A stretch of DNA of 64,000 bases from Winslowiella toletana (GCF_032164335.1 NZ_CP134152.1:2356001-2420000), one strand, 5' to 3'; shown: positions 26,867-36,841, counted from the stretch's first letter. Notes: generated by a model from the sequence alone, not told the origin. Translations and numbers: made by a program.

Positions 26867-27952
26867 ATGAATATCACTATTATTGGCTGTGGTCACGGGG
26901 GCCAGGCGCTGGCGGCTCATCTGTCGCTTGCCCGCCACCGGGTAACACTGTATGCCGATGAAGCCCATCCGGGTTTTATCGATGGTATCTGCAATAATAC
27001 TATTACTCTGAAAGGAAAAATCGACGGTGAGGCCACCATTGCTCATCTGACTAAAGATATTGCTGCTGCTTTAGCCGACGCCGAAGTAATTTATCTCTCA
27101 TTGCCGACCAATGCGCATCTGGATCAGTTCAGAAAAATGCTGCCATGGCTTAAATCAGGCCAGATGGTGATTACACTGGCCGGGAACTTTAGCGGGTTAT
27201 ATTTCTATCGAGAGCTGGTTCTGACGGGCAGAAAAGATGATATTTATCTGGCTGATATCGCCTCATTACCCTATGCCTGTCGCACGCTGTATGCAGGAAA
27301 AATAGATGTTATTGATATCAAACGTTCTGTTGATATTGCAGCAATGCCATCAAAGCACACCGGCATTATTGTAAACAAGATTTGTGGACATTTCCCCAGC
27401 GAATTAACCGTCAGTGAAAGTCTGTTAGAATCAGGCCTGAATATTACCAGCGCTATTAGCCATCCGGCAATTATGCTGATGAATGCCGGCAGAATAGGAG
27501 AGGGCGAAGACGAGTTTTATTTCTATAAACAAGGTATTAGCCGCGAAATAGCCAACATTATCGAGCAACTGGATAACGAGCGGCGAAAAATAGGCCGACT
27601 GCTGGGATTTTCGCTACCAGGCTATCTGGACATTATGGAGAAATTTTACGCCGTCAAGCACGCGTCTTATTATGATTTTTTTACCCAATCTCGGGTGCAT
27701 AATCAACAAAAGCTTTGCCCAACCGCCGTCAGCAACCGCTATCTGTCTCAGGATGTTCCTTACGTGATGGTTCCCTGGCACAGCCTGGGTTTACATCTGG
27801 GCTACGAATCGACAGTGATGCGCTCAATTATTGATTTAACGTCGGTTTTAAATAATAGCTGTTATTACCGTAATGGCCGATTGCTTAGTGAAGATTTCTT
27901 CTGCCATATGAGCAGCAGCGATATCACGCAATATATGAAGACCGGCGATTAA
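26867..27952 (+). CDS. Octopine/nopaline dehydrogenase-family protein
   Basis: A 361-residue NAD(P)-dependent enzyme of the opine dehydrogenase fold. These enzymes reductively join an amino acid to a 2-oxo acid to give an opine. The N-terminal Rossmann motif is GCGHGG (residues 7-12), with VIYLSLPTNAH and VITLAGNFSG following. The C-terminal helical domain contains SHPAIMLMNAG with the His-Pro typical of the family, then a Tyr/Phe-rich region. I start at 26867 because AAGGAG lies five bases upstream; the frame is open from 26777. An EamA exporter gene follows 42 bases later. The real substrates cannot be inferred. Confidence 0.8.
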   Translation: MNITIIGCGHGGQALAAHLSLARHRVTLYADEAHPGFIDGICNNTITLKGKIDGEATIAHLTKDIAAALADAEVIYLSLPTNAHLDQFRKMLPWLKSGQMVITLAGNFSGLYFYRELVLTGRKDDIYLADIASLPYACRTLYAGKIDVIDIKRSVDIAAMPSKHTGIIVNKICGHFPSELTVSESLLESGLNITSAISHPAIMLMNAGRIGEGEDEFYFYKQGISREIANIIEQLDNERRKIGRLLGFSLPGYLDIMEKFYAVKHASYYDFFTQSRVHNQQKLCPTAVSNRYLSQDVPYVMVPWHSLGLHLGYESTVMRSIIDLTSVLNNSCYYRNGRLLSEDFFCHMSSSDITQYMKTGD

Positions 27953-27994
27953 AGTTGAAAGGAAAGCCGCCATTTAAAGGGAGCAGGGATTAAT

Positions 27995-28876
27995 ATGGCT
28001 GAGAAAAGCCCGCCCGCCAGTAATCAGCAGTATCATAAAGCGGTTTTATTTATGATTATCTCTTATCTGAGCATCGCCATTATGGGAGTATTTGTTAAAC
28101 TCGCCGCAGAGACTATTCCGTCGAGTGAAGTTCTTTTCTTCAGGTTTTTTATCGGTCTATTGTTTATCTTACCACTGATCGTAATGGATAAAGGCTTCAG
28201 TTTCAGCATCACACAGCCCGTTTATTTTGCCATAAGAAATATTGCCGGGCTGATGAGTATGTTGCTGATGTTTTATAGCCTGAAAGCACTCTCAGTCTCA
28301 ACCGCCATGCTTTTAATGAATACCTCAACTTTTTTTGTGCCACTGTTTGTCTTTCTGCTGTTCGGAGAAAAAACCACGTTTAAAGTCGTGTTCTTAACCA
28401 TCTCAGGATTTATCGGGGTATATATTATTGCGTTATCACCTCAGGAGGAGATGTCACCAACTTATATCCTGATCGGGCTGGCCGGCGCGGCATTTGCTGC
28501 GCTGGCCTATACCGGGATAAATCAACTCAGTAAACATCACTCGGCATTACAGATAGTGTTCTGGTTCTATCTGATGAGCAGCATGATATTGCCGGTGGTA
28601 AGTGGCTATCATTGGGTTATACCATCATGGTATGAGCTATGGCTGTTGCTTATGGTGGGGTTATCCGGCCTTATCTTTCAGCTATTTATAACCCGGGCAC
28701 TAAACTGTAGAAATCTCACCGCCGTAACACCTTTTATCTTCACCGGTGTTATTTTTGCGACCTTACTGGACTGGGCGATCTGGAACAATATACCGGCGGT
28801 GCAATTTTGGCTGGGCGCGGCGGTAATTATTACTTCAGTCAGCCTGCTGGCGCTAAGCAAAAAGCGGCAGATTTAA
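27995..28876 (+). CDS. EamA (DMT) family exporter
   Basis: A 293-residue inner-membrane protein with about ten helices in two EamA repeats, each with the usual FxRFxxG-like (SEVLFFRFFIG) and short acidic segments. It belongs to the drug/metabolite transporter group, which exports small metabolites. GGGAG precedes the ATG. It is probably co-transcribed with the opine-dehydrogenase gene, and an exporter beside such an enzyme suggests that the product leaves the cell, as known for the opine metallophore pseudopaline. That link is an inference from gene order. Confidence 0.85.
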   Translation: MAEKSPPASNQQYHKAVLFMIISYLSIAIMGVFVKLAAETIPSSEVLFFRFFIGLLFILPLIVMDKGFSFSITQPVYFAIRNIAGLMSMLLMFYSLKALSVSTAMLLMNTSTFFVPLFVFLLFGEKTTFKVVFLTISGFIGVYIIALSPQEEMSPTYILIGLAGAAFAALAYTGINQLSKHHSALQIVFWFYLMSSMILPVVSGYHWVIPSWYELWLLLMVGLSGLIFQLFITRALNCRNLTAVTPFIFTGVIFATLLDWAIWNNIPAVQFWLGAAVIITSVSLLALSKKRQI

Positions 28877-28894
28877 ACTGTCTGAAGCCGTATA

Positions 28895-28949
28895 GCTACG
28901 TGAAATCTGCAAGGTCAGGGTAGGGGAAAGCGCTCAGATTTCACGTAGC
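28895..28949. repeat. Perfect 15-base inverted repeat downstream of the exporter gene
   Basis: Arms GCTACGTGAAATCTG and its exact complement flank a 25-base spacer. The 10-mer GCTACGTGAA of the arm recurs at 31349-31358 and 34558-34567. It may be a terminator or a member of a dispersed intergenic repeat. Confidence 0.6.
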
Positions 28950-29048
28950 GCAACCAAAACAAACGGCGCTTTAACCGATTCCGCATTGCATAACCGCGCC
29001 ATGGACAGTAAGGTGGGCGCAATTTCTCAGATTCACCGGACATTCACT

Positions 29049-29327
29049 ATGAACACACACGCCTCAAAAGATCCGTTACATGGCATCACGCTGGAAGCGT
29101 TGCTCAACGCCTTAGTGGCACGTTATGGCTGGGCCGAGCTGGCGCAGCGTATCAATATCAACTGCTTCAAAAGCGATCCCAGCATCAAGTCCAGCCTGAA
29201 ATTTCTTCGCCGTACGCCATGGGCACGTAAAGAAGTGGAAGAACTTTATATTGATTCACTGAACGAGCCTGAAGCAAAAACTGAGATCCCGGCCGATAGT
29301 CCATGGGCAAACTGGAAGACTAAATAG
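29049..29327 (+). CDS. VF530/DUF2132 family DNA-binding protein
   Basis: A 92-residue protein with the compact family sequence [47 protein letters not shown]. This matches the VF530 (DUF2132) family, a small helical fold reported as DNA-binding. The start at 29049 gives the usual short N-terminus; the frame extends to a TTG at 28986. It is a single gene without partners. The role in the cell is unknown. Confidence 0.82.
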   Translation: MNTHASKDPLHGITLEALLNALVARYGWAELAQRININCFKSDPSIKSSLKFLRRTPWARKEVEELYIDSLNEPEAKTEIPADSPWANWKTK

Positions 29328-29434
29328 TAAAGTCACGGTAATCAGGGTTTGGTTTAAGCAGCGTATTATTATCAGTGTGTAGTATCTCGTTTGATTCAGT
29401 GCTTAACACGTTCAACCTACGGAAAGGATTTGAT

Positions 29435-29815
29435 ATGAAAATGACAACCATTGCTGCATCTCTGGCTGTAGCTGGTTTCTTCTCCGCTGCGAATGCTGCT
29501 ACCACAGATAATATTGCGGTGTATTCTACAGTTAAATCGAATGGCTCGATGTCGATCGCCGGTAAAACTGCCTACACCAAAACCTTTGAGGTCATGTTGG
29601 CTAAGTTATCAGGTGATGATATTGATTTATCAAAGCTATGCTTAAAAGCTTACTCGCCAGATAACAAAGAGTTCAAACTCGACACGGTTGATGAAGGCCT
29701 GAGTTCCGGCTTGTTGAAAGAAGGAAAGCCGGTTAAAGGTATCGCTATGTTTGCATCTGAAAGCGATGCGGTTTCCCAGGCCGCGCTGGTAAAAATCTCT
29801 GACGATTGTAAGTGA
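29435..29815 (+). CDS. Small exported protein, DUF4354-like
   Basis: A 126-residue exported protein. A signal peptide (about residues 1-21, cut at ANA) precedes a beta-rich domain with DIDLSKLCLKAYSP and a final Cys (SDDCK); these two cysteines probably pair. I recall this pattern from the DUF4354 family of enterobacteria, with fair confidence. AAAGGA lies before the ATG at 29435; the frame extends to 29375. A strong terminator follows at 29824. The function is unknown. Confidence 0.78.
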   Translation: MKMTTIAASLAVAGFFSAANAATTDNIAVYSTVKSNGSMSIAGKTAYTKTFEVMLAKLSGDDIDLSKLCLKAYSPDNKEFKLDTVDEGLSSGLLKEGKPVKGIAMFASESDAVSQAALVKISDDCK

Positions 29816-29823
29816 TCTGATTA

Positions 29824-29848
29824 AGCAGCCTGAGGGCTGCTTTTTTTA
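29824..29848 (+). terminator. Rho-independent terminator
   Basis: AGCAGCC, TGAG loop, GGCTGCT and a run of T directly after the exported protein gene. Confidence 0.85.
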
Positions 29849-29975
29849 TAACTTGCTATTACGACTGTCCCGGTCAGGGCAAGGTTAAAATGTCCGCCTT
29901 TCAGCAAAGTTGTCATGTCCTTATTCATACCTGTATTATTAATGAATATGTCGGATTATCTTCTGGAGAAATACA

Positions 29976-30620
29976 TTGTTAACGGTCTGGGGTCGTAAAA
30001 CGTCATCTAATGTACAAGCTCTCATGTGGTGCATTGGAGAGTTAGGTTTACCTTATCAGAGGCATAATGTTGGGCATCGTTATGGTGGGACTGATACTGA
30101 CGAATTTTATCGTTTGAATCCAAACCGTACTGTTCCTGTTCTACAAGATGGTTGCAATCCTCCATTATGGGAAACAGGGGCTATATTGCGATATCTTGCA
30201 AATCAATATGCAACAGGGCATTTTTGGCCTGATGATTTACTGGCGAGAACCGAAGTTGATCGTTGGATGGAATGGTCAAAGTTAAATATCGCACTGACAT
30301 TTACAGCCCCCATCTTTTGGCGGGTTGCTCGTACACCAAATGAATTGCAGGATGTAGAAGCTATCAGATTGGCAATAGACCAATTTGAAAATAACTTAAT
30401 GATTGCCGAAGAGATATTCACTGTCAGAGATTACCTGGCGAGTGAACATTTTTCATTAGCTGATATCCAATTTGGGCATGTCTTATATCGTTATTATGAT
30501 ATTGATATAAAGAGAAGATCACTTCCTTACATAGAAGCCTATTATAAACGCCTCCTTAAGAGACCTGCATATCGTGAGCATGTCGCTATTTCCTATGATG
30601 AACTCCGTCCAATAACTTAG
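29976..30620 (+). CDS. Glutathione S-transferase family protein
   Basis: A 214-residue cytosolic protein with an N-terminal thioredoxin-like domain (MLTVWGRKTSSNVQALMWC, then NPNRTVPVLQDG with the cis-Pro, and WETGAILRYLA for the glutathione gamma-Glu contact) and a C-terminal helical domain (FSLADIQFGHVLYRYYD). The Ser/Asn pair at the active site fits beta/theta-like GSTs. The start is TTG with GGAG eight bases upstream. Its base composition is more AT-rich than the flanking genes, suggesting transfer. The substrate is unknown. Confidence 0.87.
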   Translation: MLTVWGRKTSSNVQALMWCIGELGLPYQRHNVGHRYGGTDTDEFYRLNPNRTVPVLQDGCNPPLWETGAILRYLANQYATGHFWPDDLLARTEVDRWMEWSKLNIALTFTAPIFWRVARTPNELQDVEAIRLAIDQFENNLMIAEEIFTVRDYLASEHFSLADIQFGHVLYRYYDIDIKRRSLPYIEAYYKRLLKRPAYREHVAISYDELRPIT

Positions 30621-30788
30621 CGTGCAACCTAACAGACATTTTAGTTTAGTCCAGAGCGGAACATGAACCGCCGATAAATCATAGTTTTCGCGTACCGCTA
30701 CGTTGGTGCGCATAATGTATATTATGTTAAATTGAATATGGACAACCAATAATCACTCCTCAGCTCACGTCACCTGATGCTGTTGCGG

Positions 30789-31253
30789 TTAATGACCTCC
30801 CTTACCCCTTGATCCCTGACAGCGGCTTTTTTCAAGTCGGATATCATTTTCTCCAATTGCAATTTCCTTTCCCCATCCCAGCCGCCGGTAGAATTCAGCC
30901 GCGCGCGTTGTTTTTCCTGTTTCCAGCCTGATAACGGCGTTGGTAATAAACAGCGCTTTTTCAGCAGCCAACACCAACTGTTTACCAATTCCGCGACCTT
31001 CGTATTCTGGCAGCACAAAGGCAGCGAACAGATAGCCTTCCTCGTGCACAACCATGGTGAAACCAACAATTGCCTCACCGTCAGTGGCGACCCAGGCGCA
31101 ACGCGAAGCAACAATCATCGCTTCGACTGACTCTTCAGTAATCCCCAATGCTTCCAGCTCTGCCCGCGTCAGCGCGTTTTCTTTAACGGTAATGCGGACG
31201 TCAAAAATTCCTTTAACATCTGATGGCAAAGCATCTCTGATTTGTATCGCCAT
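30789..31253 (-). CDS. GNAT family N-acetyltransferase
   Basis: A 154-residue acetyl-CoA-dependent acetyltransferase. The core has IRDALPSD at the N-terminus, the beta strand AIVGFTMVV, and motif A VLPEYEGRGIGKQLV (the R/Q-x-x-G-x-G/A pyrophosphate loop), followed by EFYRRLGW typical of motif B. It stands alone on the minus strand upstream of dat. The substrate is unknown. Confidence 0.85.
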   Translation of the reverse strand: MAIQIRDALPSDVKGIFDVRITVKENALTRAELEALGITEESVEAMIVASRCAWVATDGEAIVGFTMVVHEEGYLFAAFVLPEYEGRGIGKQLVLAAEKALFITNAVIRLETGKTTRAAEFYRRLGWGKEIAIGENDIRLEKSRCQGSRGKGGH

Positions 31254-31667
31254 AACTCTATTTCTCTTCCTGAAGGTGGTTGGAGTTCATCAGTGACCAG
31301 GATCATTACTAACATCTTGAATTTTAGCTGTATTTTACAATTGATCGCGCTACGTGAATTCTGAAGATTTAGCAGTAGACCAGTGAGCAAGAATTTACAC
31401 AGCAGCGCCAAAAAACACCTTCACCCTGCCCTTTAATTAAACTTTTATTACTTTTTCTTTGCTGAAAATAGCAGCAATAGTGCCAACGCTCACTAAATCA
31501 ACAACATATTGATTCATAGGCAAAAACGTAAACAAATCTAAACAAAATTAATTATTGAGTCGGGAAGTAAAAAGCCCTATATTGGCCGCGTTTTTCATAC
31601 TGTAGTTACCTTAAACTTAATTTAATACAACGGTGGCGTCACTGACAGCCTAAGTTGTGGGAGTGAT
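31254..31667. promoter_or_regulatory. Divergent intergenic region between GNAT gene and dat
   Basis: 414 bases without a convincing gene, AT-rich in its right half. It holds a copy of GCTACGTGAA at 31349-31358 and the dat promoter at 31553-31581. Confidence 0.4.
31553..31581 (+). promoter_or_regulatory. Candidate sigma-70 promoter of dat-ddc
   Basis: TTGAGT, a 17-base spacer and TATATT. Transcription would start near 31588 and give a leader of about 80 bases before dat. Confidence 0.5.
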
Positions 31668-33053
31668 ATGATGACGGATAAAGTCCGTATTGATACTTTA
31701 GGTGCAGATTCATTAAACAGAAACAATGAAGCCTATTTAGCGCGCCAAGCTGAATTTGAATCAAATGTCAGAAGCTATCCACGTAAATTGCCGTTCGCGA
31801 TTGCGAAAGCCCAGGGCGTCTGGATTACCGACGTAGAAAACAATCAATATCTTGATTGCCTGGCTGGTGCCGGAACGCTGGCGCTTGGACACAACCATCC
31901 TGACATGCTGCAGAGCATCCAAAATGTCATTACCAGCGGCTTGCCGTTACATACTCTCGATCTGACAACGCCATTGAAAGATGAGTTCTCAGCTTACCTG
32001 CTCTCTTTGCTGCCGGGACAAGGTCAGGATTATTGCCTGCAGTTCTGTGGTCCATCGGGTGCCGATGCGGTTGAAGCTGCACTGAAGCTGGCTAAAAAAC
32101 ATACCGGCCGTAGCGGTGTGATCAGCTTCTCCGGCGGCTACCATGGCATGACCCACGGCGCGCTTTCGGTCACCGGCAACCTGTCGCCGAAAGAAGCGAT
32201 CAATGGCATGATGCCAGAAGTCCAGTTTATGCCTTATCCGCATCAGTACCGTTGCCCGCTGGGTATCGGCGGCGAAGCTGGCGTTAAAGCACTGACTTAC
32301 TACTTCGATAACCTGATCAATGACGTTGAAAGCGGCGTTCGCAAACCTGCGGCAGTGATCCTTGAAGCGGTTCAGGGCGAAGGCGGTGTTAACCCGGCTC
32401 CGGTCGAATGGCTGCAGCGCATCCGCAAAGTGACTCAGGAACATGGCATTCTGCTGATTCTTGATGAAGTTCAGGCTGGTTTTGCCCGTACCGGTAAATT
32501 CTTTGCCTTTGAACACGCCGGCATTGAGCCAGACATCATTGTTATGTCTAAAGCAGTCGGCGGTGGTTTACCGCTGGCGGTATTGGGCATCAAAAAGCAG
32601 TTTGACGCATGGGAACCCGGCCATCATACCGGTACTTTCCGTGGCAACCAGCTGGCGATGGCCACCGGCCTGACGACTCTGAAATATCTTAAAGATAATC
32701 AGGTTGCAGATAAAGTCGCCGCGCAGGGTGAATGGCTGAAAGCTCAGCTGGCTGAAATGCAAAAACGTTATCCGGTGATCGGTCATATTCGCGGTCTGGG
32801 CCTGATGATTGGCATCGAGATTGTGAAACCGGATCAGGCTCAGGATCATATGGGCTGCTATCCGGCTGATGCTGAGTTATCTGCCCTGTTGCAGAAAAAA
32901 TGCTTTGAGAACGGCTTGATTCTTGAGCGCGGCGGCCGTAATGGTTGCGTGCTGCGCCTGCTGCCATCACTGCTGATCTCCAATGACGAACTGGCTATTT
33001 TCCTGGATAAATTTGAAAACGCCCTGCTCGCCGCTGGCGTCAAACCTGTCTGA
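31668..33053 (+). CDS. dat: L-2,4-diaminobutyrate:2-oxoglutarate aminotransferase
   Basis: A class III PLP aminotransferase that makes L-2,4-diaminobutyrate from aspartate semialdehyde and glutamate. Seen are [14 protein letters not shown] (PLP phosphate site), [24 protein letters not shown] with the ring-binding Asp, and the Schiff-base lysine in [12 protein letters not shown]. The 461-residue length fits Dat. GGGAG precedes two ATGs (31668, 31671). ddc follows after 14 bases, the usual Dat-Ddc pair making 1,3-diaminopropane. Confidence 0.92.
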   Translation: MMTDKVRIDTLGADSLNRNNEAYLARQAEFESNVRSYPRKLPFAIAKAQGVWITDVENNQYLDCLAGAGTLALGHNHPDMLQSIQNVITSGLPLHTLDLTTPLKDEFSAYLLSLLPGQGQDYCLQFCGPSGADAVEAALKLAKKHTGRSGVISFSGGYHGMTHGALSVTGNLSPKEAINGMMPEVQFMPYPHQYRCPLGIGGEAGVKALTYYFDNLINDVESGVRKPAAVILEAVQGEGGVNPAPVEWLQRIRKVTQEHGILLILDEVQAGFARTGKFFAFEHAGIEPDIIVMSKAVGGGLPLAVLGIKKQFDAWEPGHHTGTFRGNQLAMATGLTTLKYLKDNQVADKVAAQGEWLKAQLAEMQKRYPVIGHIRGLGLMIGIEIVKPDQAQDHMGCYPADAELSALLQKKCFENGLILERGGRNGCVLRLLPSLLISNDELAIFLDKFENALLAAGVKPV

Positions 33054-33067
33054 GTGGAGTGAATTTG

Positions 33068-34540
33068 ATGTCCAGGCCAAACCCAATTCTGGCGGCCTCA
33101 GCGCAAAGCACTGAGGCATACCAGCAAGCCATCGCTCAGAGTAGTGAAGCGGTGGTGCAGTGGCTGCAACAACCTGAGATGTATCAGGGTAAAAGCGTTG
33201 CGGAACTGCGTGAGCGTATTACGCTGGATTTCAATCCTCAGGGCCTGGGTAACCAGGCCGCGATTGAACGTGCGATTGAATACTTTTTAAAAGACAGCCT
33301 GTCAGTGCATCATCCACAGTGCGTGGCACACTTGCACTGCCCAAGCCTGGTGGTAAGCCAGGCTGCTGAGGTCTTGATCAACGCCACTAACCAAAGTATG
33401 GATTCATGGGATCAAAGCCCATCAGCCACTATCATCGAAATGAAGTTGATTGAGTGGTTGCGTACTCAGGTGGGTTATCAGCCTGGCGATGCTGGCGTGT
33501 TCACCAGTGGTGGCACCCAAAGTAACCTGATGGGTCTGATGCTGGCGCGTGATGCCTTCTTTGCTCGTCAGGGGCATTCGATTCAGCAAGATGGTCTGAT
33601 TGGTAATCTGCGTAAGATTAAAGTGTTATGTTCTGAAAACGCGCACTTCTCGGTCCAGAAGAACATGGCGTTGCTGGGTCTGGGTTATCAATCCGTCACG
33701 CTGGTAAAAACCGATAAGTTCGCGCGTATGGATCTGAACGATTTAGCTGAAAAAGTGGCGCAGGCCCAGGCTAATGACGAACAGATTCTGGCGATTGTCG
33801 CCACTGCCGGCACCACTGATGCTGGCGCAATCGACCCACTGCGTGCGATTGCCGGGCTGGCTGCCGAGCACAACATCTGGCTGCATGTGGATGCTGCCTG
33901 GGGCGGCGCGCTACTGCTGTCTGAGAAATACCGCGATTATCTGGATGGCATTGAATTAGTGGACTCCATTACCCTGGACTTCCACAAACAGTTCTTTCAG
34001 ACCATTAGCTGCGGCGCGTTTCTGTTAAAAGAAGCCCGTCACTATGAGCTGATGCGCTATCAGGCGGCCTACCTGAACTCTGAGTTCGATGAAGCGCAGG
34101 GTGTGCCAAACCTGGTATCGAAATCGTTGCAGACCACTCGCCGTTTTGATGCTTTAAAACTGTGGATGGGCCTCGAGGCATTAGGGCAAAAACAATACGC
34201 TGAGATCATCGATCATGGTGTGACTCTGGCACAGCAGGTTGCGGAGTACGTTGAGCAGCAAGACGCGCTGGAACTGGTTATGCAGCCACAACTGGCAAGC
34301 GTGCTGTTCCGTTATCGCCCGCAGCAACTGGCAGACCAGGGTGATGCGGCCGTGGCGCTGCTGAACCAAAAGATTGGTGATGCATTGCTGGATTCCGGCC
34401 GCGCTAATGTTGGCGTGACGGAGTTTAATGGTGTCACCTGCCTGAAAGTGACATTGTTAAACCCAACGGTTAGCCTGGATGATATTAAACTGTTGCTGGA
34501 TCTGGTTGAGCACACTGCTCAGCAACTGCTGACTGCGTAA
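33068..34540 (+). CDS. ddc: L-2,4-diaminobutyrate decarboxylase
   Basis: This PLP-dependent group II decarboxylase converts L-2,4-diaminobutyrate to 1,3-diaminopropane. It has FTSGGTQSNLMGL, the substrate/PLP segment HVDAAWGG and the cofactor lysine in DFHKQFFQ. With the start at 33068 (GGAG eight bases upstream) it has 490 residues, the usual Ddc length; the frame opens with a GTG at 33059. It is the second gene of the dat-ddc operon and is followed by a terminator. Confidence 0.93.
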   Translation: MSRPNPILAASAQSTEAYQQAIAQSSEAVVQWLQQPEMYQGKSVAELRERITLDFNPQGLGNQAAIERAIEYFLKDSLSVHHPQCVAHLHCPSLVVSQAAEVLINATNQSMDSWDQSPSATIIEMKLIEWLRTQVGYQPGDAGVFTSGGTQSNLMGLMLARDAFFARQGHSIQQDGLIGNLRKIKVLCSENAHFSVQKNMALLGLGYQSVTLVKTDKFARMDLNDLAEKVAQAQANDEQILAIVATAGTTDAGAIDPLRAIAGLAAEHNIWLHVDAAWGGALLLSEKYRDYLDGIELVDSITLDFHKQFFQTISCGAFLLKEARHYELMRYQAAYLNSEFDEAQGVPNLVSKSLQTTRRFDALKLWMGLEALGQKQYAEIIDHGVTLAQQVAEYVEQQDALELVMQPQLASVLFRYRPQQLADQGDAAVALLNQKIGDALLDSGRANVGVTEFNGVTCLKVTLLNPTVSLDDIKLLLDLVEHTAQQLLTA

Positions 34541-34565
34541 TTTTCTAAACTGGTTCTGCTACGTG

Positions 34566-34602
34566 AAAAAGCTGATAGCTTATGGTTATCGGCTTTTTTT
34601 TT
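34566..34602 (+). terminator. Rho-independent terminator of dat-ddc
   Basis: A stem of AAAAGCTGATA with TTATCGGCTTTT and a long T run. A copy of GCTACGTGAA lies immediately before it (34558-34567). Confidence 0.75.
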
Positions 34603-34809
34603 TGAAGCTATTCGGGTGTCTTAAGACTTCTTGCAATGTAGCACAAAGCTCGCAACTCCCTCAGTTCCCTGCCTTTTATCAGACAATGACCACAAAGCTT
34701 TACCTAATGCATGCAGAGACTTCGCTCAGCGTGTAGTATGTCAGGCATGAGTAGTGTGCCGTACCGACGGTAGTGGATATTTTCAAAAGACATAATGAGA
34801 GATTTACCG

Positions 34810-35481
34810 ATGGATTCATCGACTGGACGTCCCGTTAAGATCCTGTCCGTTTTTGATTTTGATGGAACACTGACCCACCACGACAGCTTTATTCCATTTC
34901 TGCGCTTCGCTTTTGGCAGGCGTTTTTTTGCCCGCCGCGTGGTGCGTCTTGCCCTGCCAACTTTGCGTTGCATGCGCAGAAAACTCACCCGTGATGAGCT
35001 GAAAGAAGTGCTGATCAAAACATTCCTTACAGGGGTTGATGAGCACTGGGTCCGAGAGCAGGCTGAGGCCTTCTGCCAGGCAAACTGGAGTAAACTGATG
35101 CGCCCTGCCGGTTTGCTGGCGGTGGCGGCGGAAGTCAGTTCCGCTGCCGAAGTGACGATTTGCTCCGCTTCACCGGCGCTGGTTTTACAGCCTTTCGCCG
35201 ATCGCCTGGGGATCAAACTGATTGGCACCCAGTTGGAAGTGAAAGACGGCGTGCTCACCGGTCGTATCACCGGCCACAATTGCCGCTGCGGGCAAAAGGT
35301 GAAACGACTGGAAAGCGTCTATGGTCAGCTGAGTGATTATCATTTACGGGCCTGGGGCGACACCCGTGGTGATTACGAACTGCTGGCCGCTGCTCAGGAT
35401 CCCCACTGGCGTCATTTCCATCCGGCATGGTCAAAACGACGTTCACCACTGGCAAAGCTGCGGATGAGCACCATTTCCTGA
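34810..35481 (+). CDS. HAD-IB family hydrolase (phosphatase)
   Basis: A cytoplasmic phosphatase of the haloacid dehalogenase superfamily, subfamily IB (SerB/YfhB-like). It has the nucleophile motif FDFDGTL near the N-terminus, the motif II segment TICSASP, and the acidic motif AWGDTRGDYELL near the end. About 223 residues. I take the ATG at 34810 because GAGAG lies eight bases upstream; 34795 is possible. It converges with the ter operon, separated by a hairpin. The substrate is unknown. Confidence 0.86.
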   Translation: MDSSTGRPVKILSVFDFDGTLTHHDSFIPFLRFAFGRRFFARRVVRLALPTLRCMRRKLTRDELKEVLIKTFLTGVDEHWVREQAEAFCQANWSKLMRPAGLLAVAAEVSSAAEVTICSASPALVLQPFADRLGIKLIGTQLEVKDGVLTGRITGHNCRCGQKVKRLESVYGQLSDYHLRAWGDTRGDYELLAAAQDPHWRHFHPAWSKRRSPLAKLRMSTIS

Positions 35482-35510
35482 CGGTAGCCTGGCGCACAGC
35501 CTTTGTCATG

Positions 35511-35528
35511 GGCGGCGAAAACGCCGCC
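35511..35528. terminator. Hairpin between the HAD gene and terF
   Basis: GGCGGCG, AAAA loop and CGCCGCC, located between convergent genes; it could serve both. Confidence 0.55.
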
Positions 35529-35552
35529 GCTACAGCAGTGAGAATGTCTTTT

Positions 35553-36791
35553 CTATCTCAGAATTCGCTTCTGTCTGGCAACATCCAGCCAGTCGCGAAA
35601 CTCAGTTAACAGCATATCGTAGAGATGTTCGTCGGTAATACTGTCATAGTTGTCGATGGGGAAAAAATGGGTATTATCGACCAGCCGATCGGTAAAGGAA
35701 TCCAGTTTTTCCAGGATGCCGTAGTTGCTGCCACCCAGCCCGACATACTTCCAAAAAATCGGTAACTGCGCGGACTCGCGGATAGCTTCTTTAATCTGGC
35801 GAGTTTTACTGATTCCACCGTCGGTGATAAACACCACAAATACCGGTTGCGGCGAATCACGGAAGCTATCAATAATATCCTGCATCACCGGCGGTTCATT
35901 ATTGGTGCCACCGAGCCCCGGCAGGATCTCCCACGCACCCTTGTTACCGCTGTTTTGCAACCCCTGCACATAGCCATCCAGATTATCCAGCGTCACGTCC
36001 CGATACTTTTTAAATTCAGTGGCGAAACCCCAAATATCCATTGAGCCGTCGTCGTCAAACTGCACCGCCAGCGCAGCGATGCGCTCCAGCACTTTCTGAA
36101 CATTGCCCTTTCTGAACTGAGCGGTCATTGAACCTGACGCGTCCAGCACAAAGGCCACCCTGGCTTTAACATCGCTAAGCCGGTGTTTTTCCAGACTGAC
36201 GCGGATCGGTTTAGCCAGGCTGACCAGATGTGGGGCCTTCTCCAGTTTCTTTTCAAGACTGACCGTTGAATGTGCCGGAGCTGACACCGGCTGAGCGACA
36301 TCAACGCCATAATTTAACGCCAGCGGCTCCAGCCCGCCAGTGAATCCCTGCCCCAACGCCCGTAATTTCCATTTGCCGGCATGACGATAAATCTCGGCGA
36401 CAATCAGTGCTTTTTCCGCACGCCCTGCCGTTTCAACGGTGAATTCGGCAATATCCTGTGCCGTAAAGGTTAGTTGTTGTAATCCGGCAAGGGAATCCGC
36501 ACCGTCAATAACCAGCGTAATGGCAATTTTCCCGATCGCGGCATCGATGTTGTTTAAATCCAGCGTGATGCTGCTGCCTTGCGCGGCGGTTTGCAGTACC
36601 ACACTTCTGTTGGCGCTGGCTGGCTGATTAAAGAAAATAAAATCCGCATCGCCGCGTACTTTACCTGATTCATTCAGCATAAAAACGGCGCTATCGGCTT
36701 CGCTGTTAAAGCCTGGCTTAGCGGAATACTGTAAGGTCAAAGTGAGCTGTGTTCTCTCAATGACCAGGTTCTGACCGGATTGCAGAATCAT
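35553..36791 (-). CDS. terF: TerF, TerD-domain and von Willebrand A domain protein
   Basis: The last gene of the ter operon. An N-terminal TerD-like domain (about residues 1-165, with [13 protein letters not shown] and [23 protein letters not shown]) is followed by a vWA domain with the metal-site motif DASGSM and later VFITDGG. Such proteins are thought to act with TerY-like partners in metal-linked stress signalling at the membrane. AAGGAG is nine bases before the ATG at 36791 and directly abuts the other candidate at 36800. A terminator hairpin lies between terE and this gene. Confidence 0.9.
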   Translation of the reverse strand: MILQSGQNLVIERTQLTLTLQYSAKPGFNSEADSAVFMLNESGKVRGDADFIFFNQPASANRSVVLQTAAQGSSITLDLNNIDAAIGKIAITLVIDGADSLAGLQQLTFTAQDIAEFTVETAGRAEKALIVAEIYRHAGKWKLRALGQGFTGGLEPLALNYGVDVAQPVSAPAHSTVSLEKKLEKAPHLVSLAKPIRVSLEKHRLSDVKARVAFVLDASGSMTAQFRKGNVQKVLERIAALAVQFDDDGSMDIWGFATEFKKYRDVTLDNLDGYVQGLQNSGNKGAWEILPGLGGTNNEPPVMQDIIDSFRDSPQPVFVVFITDGGISKTRQIKEAIRESAQLPIFWKYVGLGGSNYGILEKLDSFTDRLVDNTHFFPIDNYDSITDEHLYDMLLTEFRDWLDVARQKRILR

Positions 36792-36841
36792 TAATGTCAT
36801 CTCCTTTAGCCAGAAAGCAGCATATTATGAAGAACGGACAT

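Noticed and set aside
31989..32516. Minus-strand frame of 175 codons inside dat
   Set aside because: Shadow of dat; the dat protein has all catalytic motifs.
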